Origin: Saururus chinensis | Lineage: Eukaryota > Streptophyta > Magnoliopsida > Piperales > Saururaceae | Direction of reading: 5' to 3' | Length of the DNA: 64,000 nucleotides | Assembly: GCA_035235625.1 (NCBI GenBank) | Contig: CP141150.1 | Coordinates: forward strand, 5,642,001-5,706,000 | Part shown: piece by piece, positions 20,719 through 33,300 of the stretch | Position numbering within the stretch: the stretch's first letter is position 1 | Layout: the number at the start of each line of letters is the position of its first letter | The notes under the pieces: model-generated | Databases searched by the model: none | Told to the model about the DNA's origin: nothing | What the model saw: only the letters and a program-made list of their open reading frames with translations | Position numbers and translations under genes: made by a program

Positions 20719-23131
20719 TGTCACAGCCCGGGTTTTTCAAACCATTTTCCAGTAAATTTCATGAAAAAATTTTGCAATATAACAACTGTATTTTGTGAAA
20801 ACTGACGAAAATCAAAACCTGTGAAAACATTTTATATTTCTCACATCATCAATTTAAAATCACACAACTTGAAACTTTCTTTTTAAATCATCAAAACACA
20901 CCGACTAAACACCTAGGCGTGAGATCAAACGAACACACATAAAAACACGAGTGCCATGGCCATGGGCTTAAATACACATCTCCCAGGCATAGCCGAGTAC
21001 AAGTCCGATAACAGTCCCAATATAAACAGTCCATATACAAGTCCAAAATAATACATGCATAAGCTCTCAACTCGCCCAATACATGTATACTTAAAATTTG
21101 CATCAGATCGTGGCATAACTAAACAAAAGAAACTGAACAGTCAAAAATCGACCTGAAGTCCGCAAGTCTATCCTCTCCTCCAAAACTAAGTCCCGCCTAC
21201 GAAGCTCTCGTGCTGGGACCCGTAGAAGTCACTGGAGGATCTGAAATTCAGTAGAGGGAAAGTGAGTATTTTCATACTCAGTAGAAAATACCCAGTAGGG
21301 GATTTCTAACAATGAACTTGTAAGCCTAAACGTAGTTGCCTTCATGAAGCATAACATGAAGCAACAAAACATGGCAATCAAAGTCTCTCAAAATATGATG
21401 CTCACAACCACACACATATCACGAACTCATGTTCGTTCCATCTTTCCACACAATCCTACGCATATGCCTACACTTACTGTCTTACTTAACTCTTACACTT
21501 ACAAATTCTGATCTTACAGTCATACTCAACACATACACTTACGATCGACACCTAGAGCTCATTATCAAACTAATAAGCTCCAATGTCGATGGAAAGGAAT
21601 GCCACTGGGGCGTCACCTTAACCTCCGGAGAGTACTAGACGCCATGGACTTTTCCGAAGGTAAGGTACACCTATGCTCATGGGGCACAGGATCAAACAGG
21701 TAAGAGTAGTTCCATGATACTACTTACCTGAGCGCGCAAACATAAACGGCCACACATTAGGGTCATACAATTGCCCATACTTTAGGGTCTTATAGTGCCA
21801 ATGCCACTCTTGGGCAGAATTCATACAGTGCCACTCTAGGGCAGAATCATACGGTGCTCTCAATAGAGCATCAACCGTCTGGGCTTAATTACAAAGACAT
21901 GCACCAACTCCCGCAGGATACACACCATGGCTAGACAGGAGAAATGCTTAGCCGATTAATCACCGGCTAGCTCAACCACGGAACTTAATCCGTCAAACTA
22001 CTAAAGTCTCAAACTCATAAGGTTAACATTTTAGTTTTTACTTAACATTCCAGTTTGAATTAAATACGTTATGCTCGAGTAATTTTCCTCTGAAATCATA
22101 CTATCATAAAGTCTCTCGATGAACTCAAAACTACGTCTGTTTTCCCCGAGAACCCTGAAGCTTTCCGCTCATGGCATCAAAGCCTGATCCAATCCAAACT
22201 AATTTCAACCCATCAAGCGTATACATATCGATACCATCGATATAAACATCCATCATTCCGTATGTATTTGTCCATCCACACACATCTAACCAAACCCTAC
22301 TTACGATTATAGCACATCCATTATATGCATAAACCATTGCATACGTATGCAGATAAATTATCCTACTAGCATGCAAATAATTACCCCGTAAACCTATACA
22401 TCCATCATTTGTCAAGCCAATAACATGTCATTTAATTAGCATTAGCATAAGCTAATATCACACCATTACACGCGATATCCATAGCATTACACGTTATGAA
22501 GCATGTAATTAAATTGGCCCTAGCATGCATTCTAACATACTAAGCACGCTACGATAGAATTACAAATTCAAAGCCCCCTACCTCGCTTTCCGGGCGTACG
22601 GTGTTGTCGGGGCGCACAACTGTAGCGGCGTCAGTGGCAACTTCGGCGAACCCAAGCGTCGCTTTCTATAAAACGAGCTGCCCCTGGGTGCGAAAGTGCA
22701 GCAAGCTTGCCGGGGTTTACACGATGAACTGGTCCGGTCCCGATTCAACACCCGTCGATCTCCGTGCCTCCCGTTGACGTGTACAAGAGGTGGTCGGGGG
22801 TGGACACTGCGCCCAAAAGGGCTGATACACCTCGGGCCCACCCTTTTCACACCGAAGCTTCCCTTCGCACGGCGAAGCTTTATTTTATGCACCAAAGCCT
22901 CGACTTACTTGCCAAAACGTATTTTAGGTGCAAAACCCCTTTTTGCGCGTCAAAACCTTCTCTTCACGCCAAAGGTTTAATTTACACGCAAACCTCTCCA
23001 CTTACTCAAGCTCCAAACGTAACACATGTACACATACATATACGGAACAAATACAAATTAAATATAAGGGACAACTTGATTTATTTTCCACAAAACAAGT
23101 AGAAACCGCGGAAAAAAACTGGGTCATTACA
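20719..23131 (-). mobile_element. Solo LTR-C (inverted) inside outer LTR-A
   Basis: On the + strand it starts TGTCACAGCCCGGG and ends GGGTCATTACA. The TSD GTATG is perfect (20714-20718 and 23132-23136). Length is 2413 bp. It landed inside an LTR-A minisatellite unit. A small hairpin TGAGTAT-tttc-ATACTCA lies near 21270. GC-rich sequence at 22580-22830 carries overlapping open frames (22578-23102) with no recognisable domain. Confidence 0.9.
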
Positions 23132-23828
23132 GTATGTTAGAGATACATTTTATGCAAGTTGTTATGATGTGAATGACATTATGTGGATTATGTATTATGA
23201 TGCAGTTTTTAGGTGATGTGTATGTGTGATCAGAAAATGATACACCTTGCCAATGTTTGACCTAAATGATTATATTGTTATGCTATCGTATTCTCGATGT
23301 TGATAGTGATATTAAAAACCATTGCTGAGTTTGTTAAACTCACCCCTCTTTCTTGTGTTTTGATTTGGGGCTGCGTGGTGTGACACGTAGACAGACAGGA
23401 TCTCCTCTTTGAGGAAAGGTTGGAGATGACTTGGATGTGATCGTGGAGATCGTTGTGCGACTTATTTTTCCCTTAGTTTTATACCTTATGTTTAGAACCT
23501 TTGTGTAGGGTTCTTTGTTATTTTGGATTTATGTCACATGTATCAGTTGTGTTGCTTAAGTCTTATTTTGAGCCAGTGTGGGCTATATTTGACTAAGTAT
23601 GTGGGTTTGAGATTAGTTATTTACTTTGTGATAAGCAATTTTCTTTTCTGTCCTTTTTATTTACTCTTGCTCCAAGGATTGCGTGTACTCCATATTTCTA
23701 TTAAGTTGCCCGTGGTTAGGGTTAAGTCTTCCGCTAAATAGTTTCTCAATTTCCCTCCGTCGCCCCCGCGCACTTGACCGGCCCCTGGACCGGGTTCGGC
23801 TTGGGTCGGGCATCGCTGGGGCGTGACA

Positions 23829-24362
23829 AAACGCCACTCCCAATATGTAGAAATGACATCTAAATCGTCCCTAATGTGGGCTTCAATTATTCTGCAGGCT
23901 CTCTAGTGTGAAGGGAGACAAGTTTATTCATTAAGTATTTCTCGTTAAATCATACAACCAATGTCTGTCCTATAGCCAATAACTCCTGTTGCATATTGTC
24001 AAATGACAACCATTGTTGTTGCTCTTGTAATGGTGACCATGTAGGCATCTAGTGTAGAGTAGGGGGATCTACCCAGAGATAATAAGGAGAAAGGGGAAAG
24101 AAGAAGATTAAGCAGAAAATTTAAATAAAACTAACTGAATTCTGTATTCTCTGTTTAGAATGGGTTGAAGTATACAATATATAGAGAAACAAACTAATAA
24201 TCTTACTATAAGAAGGTAAACAAATCTAATCCTAACCAAAGTGGGAAATAGAATATTCTAGGAAGGTAAATTCAATAACGTAACTAGAATCCTAAGATAA
24301 TTAGGAATATAACAACATCCACGTCATATGACCCAGCAAGTTCAAGGCCCTACCCTAGTCAA
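23829..24362 (-). mobile_element. Possible LTR-retrotransposon fragment
   Basis: Minus-strand sequence from about 24325 (TGTTGTTATATTCCTAATTA) has the look of a short Copia-type LTR: TATATATTGTATACTTC, then a pyrimidine-rich end. It is followed by an ATG frame near 24035 (MPTWSPLQEQQQWLSFD) that stops after about 33 codons. No primer site or TSD could be confirmed. Confidence 0.3.
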
Positions 24363-24377
24363 CTCAAAAAATGCTTA

Positions 24378-24960
24378 GAGCATCAATAATGGATCTCAAA
24401 TTGAGTTAGTGGAAATGTTAAGTAGCTCATCTATATGTTTATGTGTGGCAACCATATGAACTCTAACCATATACAGTATATTATTTGAAAGGTGAGATGC
24501 AAAAAATTTAAAATAAATAAAAAGATAGAAGAATGGTCAAAATAAAAGAAAAAGAGGTAAACAAATAAAAAAACAAAAAAGTGTCTCCAAAAAAAATAAA
24601 AATGTGTCTCCATTTGGAGACTCCATAAATGGTGCCCTATTTGTGGTTGGGGTGCTATTTCTTTTGACTTTTTGTACCATATTGGATGTCATTTCTCAAT
24701 GGCGTCTAACCCGGCAATTTGACAATAAGTGAACTTCAACTATAGATGTCAAATACAAGTAAAAGAGGCTAGAATTTTGAAAAATGATGATTAAAATATA
24801 GAAAACAAAGCATTTAATGTCTCAACAAGGGACTTCAAACTTGAAGTCCCAAGTGGGGGATGTCATTTCCGCGTAGGAAATGGTGCTCGGGTTGGAGTCC
24901 ATAGGGACTTCAATTTTGTCCATGAGAGATGCCCAATCCATTTGGTGTTTGCTATTAGAT
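24378..24960. mobile_element. Possible MITE with GAGCATC-type ends
   Basis: The left end AGAGCATCAATAATGGATC and the right end near 24930-24955 (inverted GGATTGGGCATCTCTCATGG) are imperfect inverted repeats of a kind common in plant MITEs. The interior is AT-rich without coding. A related end fragment (GAGCATCTCCAATATGCTC) is at 38133-38151. Confidence 0.35.
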
Positions 24961-25251
24961 ATTAGTGGGAATATTTTTTCATGTTCCTACTCACCAGGAG
25001 CCCAATGTAAGGAACGCCTAAAAATTATTTACTTTTAAGATCGGCGACGCATATGTTAGCATCAGTATCACTGATATTAATGTGCACTAACATGTGTGTC
25101 ATCAATCTTACGAATGAACGACCTTCAGATGTCCCTTACGCAGGGCTTATGGTGAGTGGGGAGCATTAAAAACTCTTTCCTCTTAGTGATGTTAATTTTT
25201 ATACATTAAGAACCTAATTTATTATATCTAAAGACTCTTGATGATTTAGTA

Positions 25252-25438
25252 CTCTCTTTGTCCTATATTAATAGTTTTATTTAGAAAAATGGTGGTTTTT
25301 ATTAAATGGTAAGAGAAGGGAAAATAAGCTTACAATATTCTTTTTTAAATATTTAAGTACTTAAATTGAATAAACTAGAGCTATTAATATAAAATAAATT
25401 TTTTATTAAATAAAGTTATTAATATAAAATGGAAGAAA
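25252..25438. mobile_element. Stowaway-like MITE
   Basis: Ends CTCTCTTTGTCCTATATTAA and inverted TTAATATAAAATGGAAGAAA are flanked by TA (25250-25251 and 25439-25440). Near the right end there is an extra internal repeat of the terminus. Confidence 0.6.
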
Positions 25439-26140
25439 TACATGATTTTAGAACCATACGATTCTTCTATTCAATCTCCTCGGCAAATTGGGGCTGCCAA
25501 TGCCCTCCCATAAGTGAACCTTTATTGATTCCATTAGCCTTCGTGAGCAAATCTTGGGGAGTCTCGACTAGTCCCATCAGTTCTTGTTTTGTTTTGTTTA
25601 GGATGCCAGTTTCATAGTGCCCTCTTCGGTGAGGGCTTCTAGGCTCTGAGTTTGGGAGAGGTTTATTTGTAATGTTTAATCTTGCCTATCCTTCTAATGA
25701 GCTTTGTGTTTATTGATTTTTACTTCTATAAAAAAATCACATGTTATTTTTTCTGCTTATAGTTGAGGAGCATCATTTCATGTGTTTTTTTAATGATCAT
25801 CAAGGAACTTGAACATGTGATGAACTTGATCAACCCAAAAATCACCACTCCAACTCCAATTAGTAGGTGAACATGTGATTCCCTACAACAAAGGGTTCTC
25901 CAAATCTCCAAATGAAGTTGTTATATAAAATACTTTCTTCTATCATGTCTCTTAATCAAGACTTTTATAAATTATAAACCAAACTTTCTTGTTAGCAACT
26001 AAGACTTGAATCTTTATTTATATTACCCTAAATTTATTTCCTTGAGTATATAATATGTCTTCCATTAGGGGGGAGTAGACAAAAGGCCACACAAATAAAT
26101 GCTATATTATTTTAACATTATAATTAGAGAATAAGAAATA

Positions 26141-26345
26141 TTCCCTTTGTCATAAATTAATAGCTTCATTTTTTTTTAAAAAGCTTATTCTATATTAATA
26201 GCTCTATTTTGTGAAATTTAAGTGGATGATACTTAAAAAAGATTATCATAAGCTTATTTTTCTTTTTTTCTTTGATGTGAGTTTAACTATTTAATAAAAA
26301 CCGCTATCTTTTTCAAATGTAGCTATTAATATGGGACAGAGGGAG
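26141..26345. mobile_element. Stowaway-like MITE
   Basis: The left end TTCCCTTTGTCATAAATTAA is matched by the right inverted end TATTAATATGGGACAGAGGG. A TA precedes the left end. A second internal copy of the terminal sequence lies near 26187. Confidence 0.6.
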
Positions 26346-26859
26346 CAATTGGCTAAAATTAATGTTACCTAAATATCATGGACATAAACATGGACAACTA
26401 GATGAAGATTGTCCATTGAACACTTTCCCTCCATGATACCCAAAAACAATATATATCCATAGTGATCAAATTTTTATCACTGCTTAAGGCTGATCCTCGT
26501 ATGAATAGTCAACAAACAAGTTTTGTATAAGTTTGTATCTGCTTACAATTTGTCCATATGCATTTTATTAGCGAATGAAGCCTTTTATCTAGTGAACACG
26601 ATCATTTTCTACATACATAGTAATTATACAATTAGACGAGGATTGAGGCAGTTAGAAAGGTTGAGAGAGGCATCGACGACTAAGACTGAGTGAGACACTC
26701 AAGGAGGGAATCTCTTTCTATTAAGTAACTTTAGCATATAATTTTAGTTTAGACTTACTAAGTAGAAATGTATATAAATAATACACGTATTTAGATTTTT
26801 ATATTATTTTATACAAATCAAGCTTCAAATTTAATTATCTTACCCAATTCAAAAATAAG

Positions 26860-28080
26860 AGTTTGTAAATAATATTTTTGGTGTATTCCTGGTAATTCAA
26901 GACTTTTATGACAAAAGTCTTGGTCCCCTTTTGCTTTAATAATAGTATAGATTATGGGTGATTTAGGATTTCTATGAAAAAAATCTCGATTATCCTCACT
27001 TTAATAAGTTATAAACTAATTAGGACTACAAAATTGATATGTGCCTACAAGGTTATACTAATTGAATAAATTATTGTAATATTTTAGATAACTTGAATTC
27101 TAAATTAATTAAGGCACAAAAATAAGAGTTCATAAATAATACTCTTGGTGTATTTGTGGTAGTTTGAGACTTTTATGACAAAAATTTCAGCCCTCTTTTC
27201 ACTTTAATAATAGTATAGATTAGGGGTAATTTAGGATTCTGATGACAAAATCTCTACCCTTACTTTTATAAATTCTAAATCAATAGGTCTATAATTAAGA
27301 TCAATAAAGAAGAGTTTATAAATAATATTTTTGGTGAATTAGTGGTAATACTTATTTGAGAAATCATTGTAACATTGTAGGTCTCTTAAATTCTAAAGTT
27401 TATTTAAAAGGGCAATATAGTTATAACATAAAAAAATTAGTTCTAAACCAATTAAGACTATAGAATCTATATTTTTTATGTGGTTACAATATTATACTTA
27501 TTTGATAAATTATTGTAATATTTTAGGTCTTTTGAATTCTAAATTACTTAAGAGTTTTTTTAAAGGGATATATGCATAGTATGACAAAAATAAGTTCTAA
27601 ACTAATTAGGACTATGAAATTTATATATTTTTAGTGGCTACAAAGGTTATACTTATTAACAAAATTATTATGTTATTTTAGGTCTCTTTAATGTTAAATT
27701 AATTAAGAATTTCTTTGAAAGGGCAATATAGGCATATCATGACAAAAAACTTTAGCAAAAAGCAATCTAAACCAATTAAGATTATAAAATCCATTTTTTT
27801 TTGTGGTTACAAGGTTATACTTATTCGAGAAGTTATTATAATATTTTAGGTCAATTAAATTCTAAATTAATTAAGAGTTTATCTAAATGAATAATATAGG
27901 CATGCATGACAATGACAAAAATTAGTTAGAAAATAATTAAGATTATAAAATTCATATTTCATTTATGGCTACAAAGTTATACTTATTAGAGAAATTATTA
28001 TAATATTTTAAGTCTCTTTAATATTAAATTAATTAAAATTTTATTAAAATCTCTGCCATTTTTCTTACTTTAATAATAAT
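26860..28080. repeat. Degenerate ~150-180-bp AT-rich tandem repeat
   Basis: Recurring blocks carry GGTTATACTTATT, GAAATTATTATAATATTTTAG, GTCTCTTTAAT and TTAATTAAGA, then CATGACAAAAA and AACCAATTAAGA. Units are recognisable near 27440, 27610, 27780 and 27930, with older ones upstream. No coding content. The array lies about 0.8 kb upstream of RPN10. Confidence 0.6.
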
Positions 28081-28856
28081 ATAAATACATGTCATCTTTT
28101 TTGTTTGTCATAATATTATTATTTAGCTTTCCTTATATATAATATTTAATTATTACATATAACTAAAATGTAATATTAACATAATTATATTTAAATTAAA
28201 AAAATTATATATAAGATCGAAAATGATACTTAAGGGTTTGTAAAGGAAAAAAAATTCTTTATATAAGGATATAAATTATATTCAAAAATTAATTAGACAT
28301 TGACTCAAAGGACTTCATCCATAGTTATAAATTGGTAAACAAAAAGATTCGACTAAACAAGGCCACATATACCTCGTTGGGGGATCAGCCTTAATTGGGC
28401 TATACTACCATTTCCATGAAAAAATTATTTAGTGAAAGCATTCTACAAGCCACGTGGTATATATGTCCTTTTTAACAAGTGACATTTTTACTCAATTTAT
28501 ATGTATTTGAAACTGAATAAATTAAAATATATATTTTGGTTTAAGTGTATGAATGGACATATATACAATCACCTAATAGAGTGGTTACTTTCTCGTTTAT
28601 GTCAGCCTTTTGTAAAAGCCCGTCTTATACGCATTAGCGTGAGCCCGATCATTAGCGTTCCTAGATGACGCACATAATTTGGGGCAAATCTTTGACGACC
28701 CGTGCACCGTCGGATTGAGATCTGACAGTTCAAGGTGCCTAAACTCACGACGGCGCCCGTGCGGCCGAGCTCATACTAAACTTTTTCATTCCGCCTGCCC
28801 ATCCCTCGCACCTCCTCCACCTGCTCCGCCTCTCGCCCAAGTCCCAAGCTGCAGCC

Positions 28857-31800
28857 ATGGTTCTCGAGGTCTCTGCGACGAAATAGTCAATCACTCCCTT
28901 TCGCATCGTTCTCTTGCTCCTCATAGTGAAGCTTTTTCTGATAAAGTTGCGATCTTTGTTGTTTCGGGTTTCAGGCGACTATGATATGCATCGACAACTC
29001 GGAATGGATGCGGAACGGCGACTACTCCCCGTCGAGGCTCCAGGCGCAGGCCGACGCCATCAATCTCATCTGCGGCGCCAAGACTCAGGCACGCTCCTCT
29101 TGTTCTACCGTGTATTTCGGCCACTAATTACTTTCATATATATATTTTTTAATGGCACTGGGAATGCGTTTCAGTGCGTGGGATTTAGGGTTTTTTGTTG
29201 GGAAGTTTTTTTTTACCCTTTATGACTAATTTGTGCAGTCGAATCCGGAGAATACGGTGGGCGTGCTGACCATGGCCGGGAAAGGCATCCGTGTTCTGGT
29301 CACTCCGACGAGCGATCTCGGGAAGTTGCTGGCGTGCATGCATGGTATTGTAATTTGCATTCTTCAATTATAATTCATTGTCGAAATTTTGATGCTTTTT
29401 GAGCTAATGTGTGACTTCTGTGCTTATTGTATACTTGTAATTAATTGTTTCTAAGTTGCTGATCTTCTCTTTATGCCTTAATACTAGCTATCCTATATAG
29501 ACAGCTGCTAATACAGTAAATTTGTATGTTGTTTTGAATCTGGGGTTAGCTTGGTAGTGATGGTATACAAGGGTAAAACTTAAGGTGGAAGTGACTCTAC
29601 AAAGTTGTTGCAGAAATTATGTGCAAAGATTGTGAGGCCCAGAAGTTTCACCCAGCCCATTTCTTCTTGCCGTCAATTTTAACTAGTATTATTTGATCTA
29701 GATTTCTGTGCGAGTAGCATTATTTGGAGTAGAGTGGTGTCCAGGGTGAAGTTGACCATGGACATAAGTTTGAATCTTGGAGGACTGAGATTATGTTGCA
29801 TGCACTGGGTCATGCTTGCATTATGTCATTGTGGAGTGTTAGCATTTGATGCCGTAAGATATATTGGTGGTGATCTAGACACTTTCAAATTATTCTCTCA
29901 TGTTTTTTCTTTGCTGGAGACTTATTGGGTCATTTGTGTAGGAATGGAAATTGGTGGCGAGATGAACTTGACTGGTGGAATCCAGGTGGCACAACTGGCT
30001 CTTAAGCATCGTCAGAACAAAATGCAGAAACAACGGATCATAGTATTTGCTGGAAGGTATTTACTTTCTTTTCCCCTTTTTTTCCCGATATACTCCCTTT
30101 GTCCCAAAATAATTTTAGTTCATTTTAAAAAACAAAATAGGACACTTATTTTGGGATGGAGGGAGTATTGAATTATACCCGGCCAGAAAAATTACCCAGG
30201 AAAGTTATTGCTCTTGTTTATGCATGCCAGTCCAATTCAATATGATAAGAAAGTGCTCGAGACTATTGGGAAGAAGTTAAAAAAGAATAGTGTAGCTCTT
30301 GATATTGTCAATTTTGGTGAGGAAGATGATGGAAAATCTGAGAAATTGGAAGCACTTATGTCTGCTGTGAACAACAACGACAGCAGTCACATTGTTCATG
30401 TCCCTCCCAGCCCCAGTGCTCTTTCAGATGTCCTCTTAAGGCAAGTCTTGGCAAGGCATAATACTCGTGTATAGATATTTATGTTTTTCAGAAATTAACA
30501 TTGTTGGGCAATGTTGCAGTACTCCCATCTTCACTGGAGATGGAGAAGAAGGAAGTGGTTTTGCTGCTGCTACTGCTGCAGGTGGTGGTGGTTTTGATTT
30601 TGGTGTTGACCCCAGTTTGGACCCTGAGCTAGCTCTTGCACTTAGAATATCAATGGAAGAGGAGAGAGCTAGACAAGAGGCAGCTGCAAAAGCCTCAGAA
30701 GAAGCTAATACACAAGAAAAAGGAGGCGAGCAGGCTTCAAGTTTTCCAGACACGAGCATGGCAGAGCCTGTCACAAATGTGGATTCTACAGCTCATAAAA
30801 GTCATGGCTTGACGGTTAGTAATATGAGCTTAAAGAATGTAGAGCTAATGGGTTGCTTTTGCTTGAATAAAATAAGCTAGTCTGGTACTTCAATTACACT
30901 TTTCAAAATGTATGACCCATGCGCATGCATATTTTCGTGCACACACTACATATCTGTAAAAATAAAGCTACATTTAGTTACAGTTTTACTCTTTTTTCAT
31001 AGTAAAAAGTATGCTTCTTCATTGGGGATGCCATCTTCGAACTTTCTGCAGCAATATTGGTTGGTTAGTTTATGTGACAAAAAGGAATGTTGGAACTTTA
31101 GGTTTGGTAGCCTTTCAGTTTCTTATCTTTAGTCAATTAGTTTGTCTTATCATGGCAGCTTGCATAAATTAAATATTACACTAGGATTTTTTACCAAATC
31201 TGGCCAGCTCTTGTTGTTGAACTTTAGATATAAAAATAAACTACTAAAATGAGTTTCTTGAGACTTCTGCGTTAAAATTCTATTTGCAATCTAATATTTG
31301 AAAAGTTATTCTTGCTTTTCTATCTCAATATGGAGCAGAGATATTAGAGAGAGTTTTATGATTGGTGCTGTGTTGCATATGTCAAAGTCATGTGAAGGAT
31401 TTATAGATTGTGACAAGAGTTTAAGAAATTATATAGGAAGAGTTAGATCCTAAAATTTGGATTGTTCAATGAGAAAGGTGATAAGTGATAATGGAATTAA
31501 GCTAGCTTTCTCTTGATTTAAGTTTTGTTATGTGTATCTCTTCCTCTTTATAAGTATCTTGGCTATTAGCCTATGTCTATAACCATTTAAGACTTTCCTG
31601 AGCATTTATTTTCAGTCATCCAGTGTACTGATATCATGTATGTATCGTATAAGTTGTGGTGTACCAATTAAACCTTGTCGTTTATTTTGCTCCATAGAAT
31701 CATTCAAGTTCACATTCTGTCATGAACAGTTACTGCTATCATGTCGTGGGCTTCACTTAGAATGTACAGTCGCTTACTATTGGAACCATTATTTATATTT

Positions 31801-32820
31801 GATACTTATTATGGATTGAATGTGTTGATAGGGTGAGGAGTCAGCCTTGCTTGAGCAAGCTCTTGCATTGTCAATGGATAATCCCCAGCCGAGTCAATCA
31901 GGTGGTGTTATTCCACAAGTAGACAGCAATATGTCAGAGGCAGCGACAGAAGATCACGAATTAGCCCTAGGTAAGTTGTCAGATATATTTAAACATTCAT
32001 ATTGTCTTTGATAGCTAGTTAAATTTTTTTAAGTTTTTCCTGTTTTCATGTTACACACAAAGTTCTTTTTACTTGGGATTGAGGCTTATGAAATTTGCAT
32101 TTTAGAAAAAGTAGGATTGTATATAAGTTCTTTCTTTGGTTCTGCTCTAAGCAGCTCTTCAGATGTCAATGCAAGAAGATGTTAAAGATGCATCAGGGCA
32201 AAATGAGGTGAACCAGGTTCTTCAGGATCAGTCATTTGTGTCCTCTATTCTTGCTTCGGTAATGATCCAGATGCTTATATTTCTATACAAAGTGCTGATA
32301 TTTCTTTTGATTCCCGCTTAATTATTTGTGTTACAATTTGTAGCTCCCTGGGGTTGATCCAAATGATCCTTCTATGAAGGATTTACTTGCATCTCTACAA
32401 GGACACTTGGAGGTGAGTATTAGTGTGTCAAATAGTTGGAGCCATGCATATAATATAATAATTATTGTTTGGATTTTCTAAGCTGAATCAGCTGATTTAA
32501 TTTGGAAAGTGCATTTTTTCCGAATTGATGCATCTACATGAATCAGCCTTTAAAATTACCTTGAATAGGCCAATTTATCCTAATATGTTTGGAAAAAGGA
32601 ATTTTTGCCTCCCAATATTGTCATGATAATAGCGGAAGTCATTTTTTTACATAATTAGCTAATATTTTGATGAGATTTTCTTTTCTTTTTGGGTTGAACT
32701 TGGAATTTCATTGTGAGCTTAAATAATTAAATGGAGCTTTTTTGGTTGCATTAACATCATATTCTTTGATTTCAGCAAAAAAAAGATGATGATAAATCTC
32801 CAGATCAGGGTGACAGCTAA
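28857..32820 (+). CDS. RPN10: 26S proteasome regulatory subunit RPN10 (10 exons, 402 aa)
   Basis: This is the proteasome subunit that captures polyubiquitinated proteins and helps hold base and lid together. Exons: 28857-28868, 28975-29088, 29239-29344, 29942-30056, 30231-30440, 30520-30814, 31832-31970, 32155-32258, 32344-32412, 32776-32820; all phases join. It starts [23 protein letters not shown], the conserved VWA N-terminus, through [39 protein letters not shown] and [18 protein letters not shown]. Three ubiquitin-interacting motifs follow: [33 protein letters not shown] and [14 protein letters not shown]. The C-terminal [13 protein letters not shown] block precedes a short lysine-containing tail. 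Length fits the plant family (about 390-405 aa). Introns 2 and 5 use GC donors. Intron 4 holds a Stowaway MITE. The ATG is the only one giving the conserved start. Confidence 0.93.
30093..30165. mobile_element. Stowaway MITE in RPN10 intron 4
   Basis: The 73-bp element has ends CTCCCTTTGTCCCAAAATAA and inverted TTATTTTGGGATGGAGGGAG, flanked by TA (30091-30092 and 30166-30167). It makes up almost half of the 174-bp intron and belongs to the same family as 44852-44926. Confidence 0.85.
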
Positions 32821-33300
32821 TGTTGACACTGCTGCCTGTGGTCATACTCCCTACGTCTGGCTTTCAAAGGTAATAGGTATTTGCATGTGGTTTTTTAATG
32901 TGCATCAGAAGCTGAAGGTTTTTGTTGAAATTATTTAAGCATGGTTTTTTATGCTGCATTTATTGTTGAAATTAAGGCAACTTATTTGCATGAGGCTACC
33001 AGCATGTTTTGAGAGTCCAGTTTGTAATTTTTTTTAGCTGTCTTACCGAGTGTTTTCCTAGCATTTTTTTATTACATGAATTTCTTTACTGTGTTTAGGT
33101 AACCATTAATCCAACAAATGGAGGCACGGGCTCAGTTTTTTTGAAATACAATATCGAGTTCAAGATTCCAGATTTGTTTTTTTTATTATTAATTGTCATC
33201 TCCTGTGATGCTTGTAACTTGATACTTATGGTCCTCATGACAAAGAAGCTTGTAGTAGGAAGAGTTAATAATTTTTTTTCTTTTTGAAATAAATGTTTAC
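32821..33300 (+). other. RPN10 3' untranslated region and trailer
   Basis: Non-coding sequence after the stop. A GT at 32870 after CTTTCAAAG and an AG-containing tract further on could mark a UTR intron. AATAAA near 33288 is a candidate polyadenylation signal. Neither can be confirmed without transcripts. Confidence 0.3.

Larger units (their letters stand above)
4141..23828 (+). mobile_element. Solo LTR-A (outer), split by LTR-B and LTR-C insertions
   Basis: It begins TGTAAGGACCCTC at 4141 and ends GGGGCGTGACA at 23828. Flanks are AAACA (4136-4140) and AAACG (23829-23833), a 5-bp TSD with one difference. With the insertions removed (4537-18607 and 20719-23136), about 3.2 kb of LTR remains: 4141-4536, 18608-20718 and 23137-23828. 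That matches the intact copies at 6085-9359 (3275 bp) and 53332-56802 (3471 bp). A TATA box is at 18626-18633. Only one LTR with its own TSD is present, so this is a solo LTR produced by LTR-LTR recombination. Confidence 0.85.
24961..28600. other. AT-rich intergenic region with MITEs
   Basis: No gene is supported. It contains two Stowaway-like elements (25252-25438, 26141-26345) and a repeat array (about 26860-28080). A stretch at 25450-25740, with a frame of about 60 codons, may be the 3' end of an old retroelement, but nothing firm identifies it. Confidence 0.5.

Noticed and set aside
22578-23102. Overlapping ~100-codon frames in LTR-C
   Set aside because: They lie inside a TSD-flanked solo LTR with no domain and both strands are open, which is typical of GC-rich non-coding sequence.
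28679-29225. Open frames of ~100 codons spanning the start of RPN10
   Set aside because: They read through intron 1 or out of frame. The conserved RPN10 N-terminus requires the spliced model.
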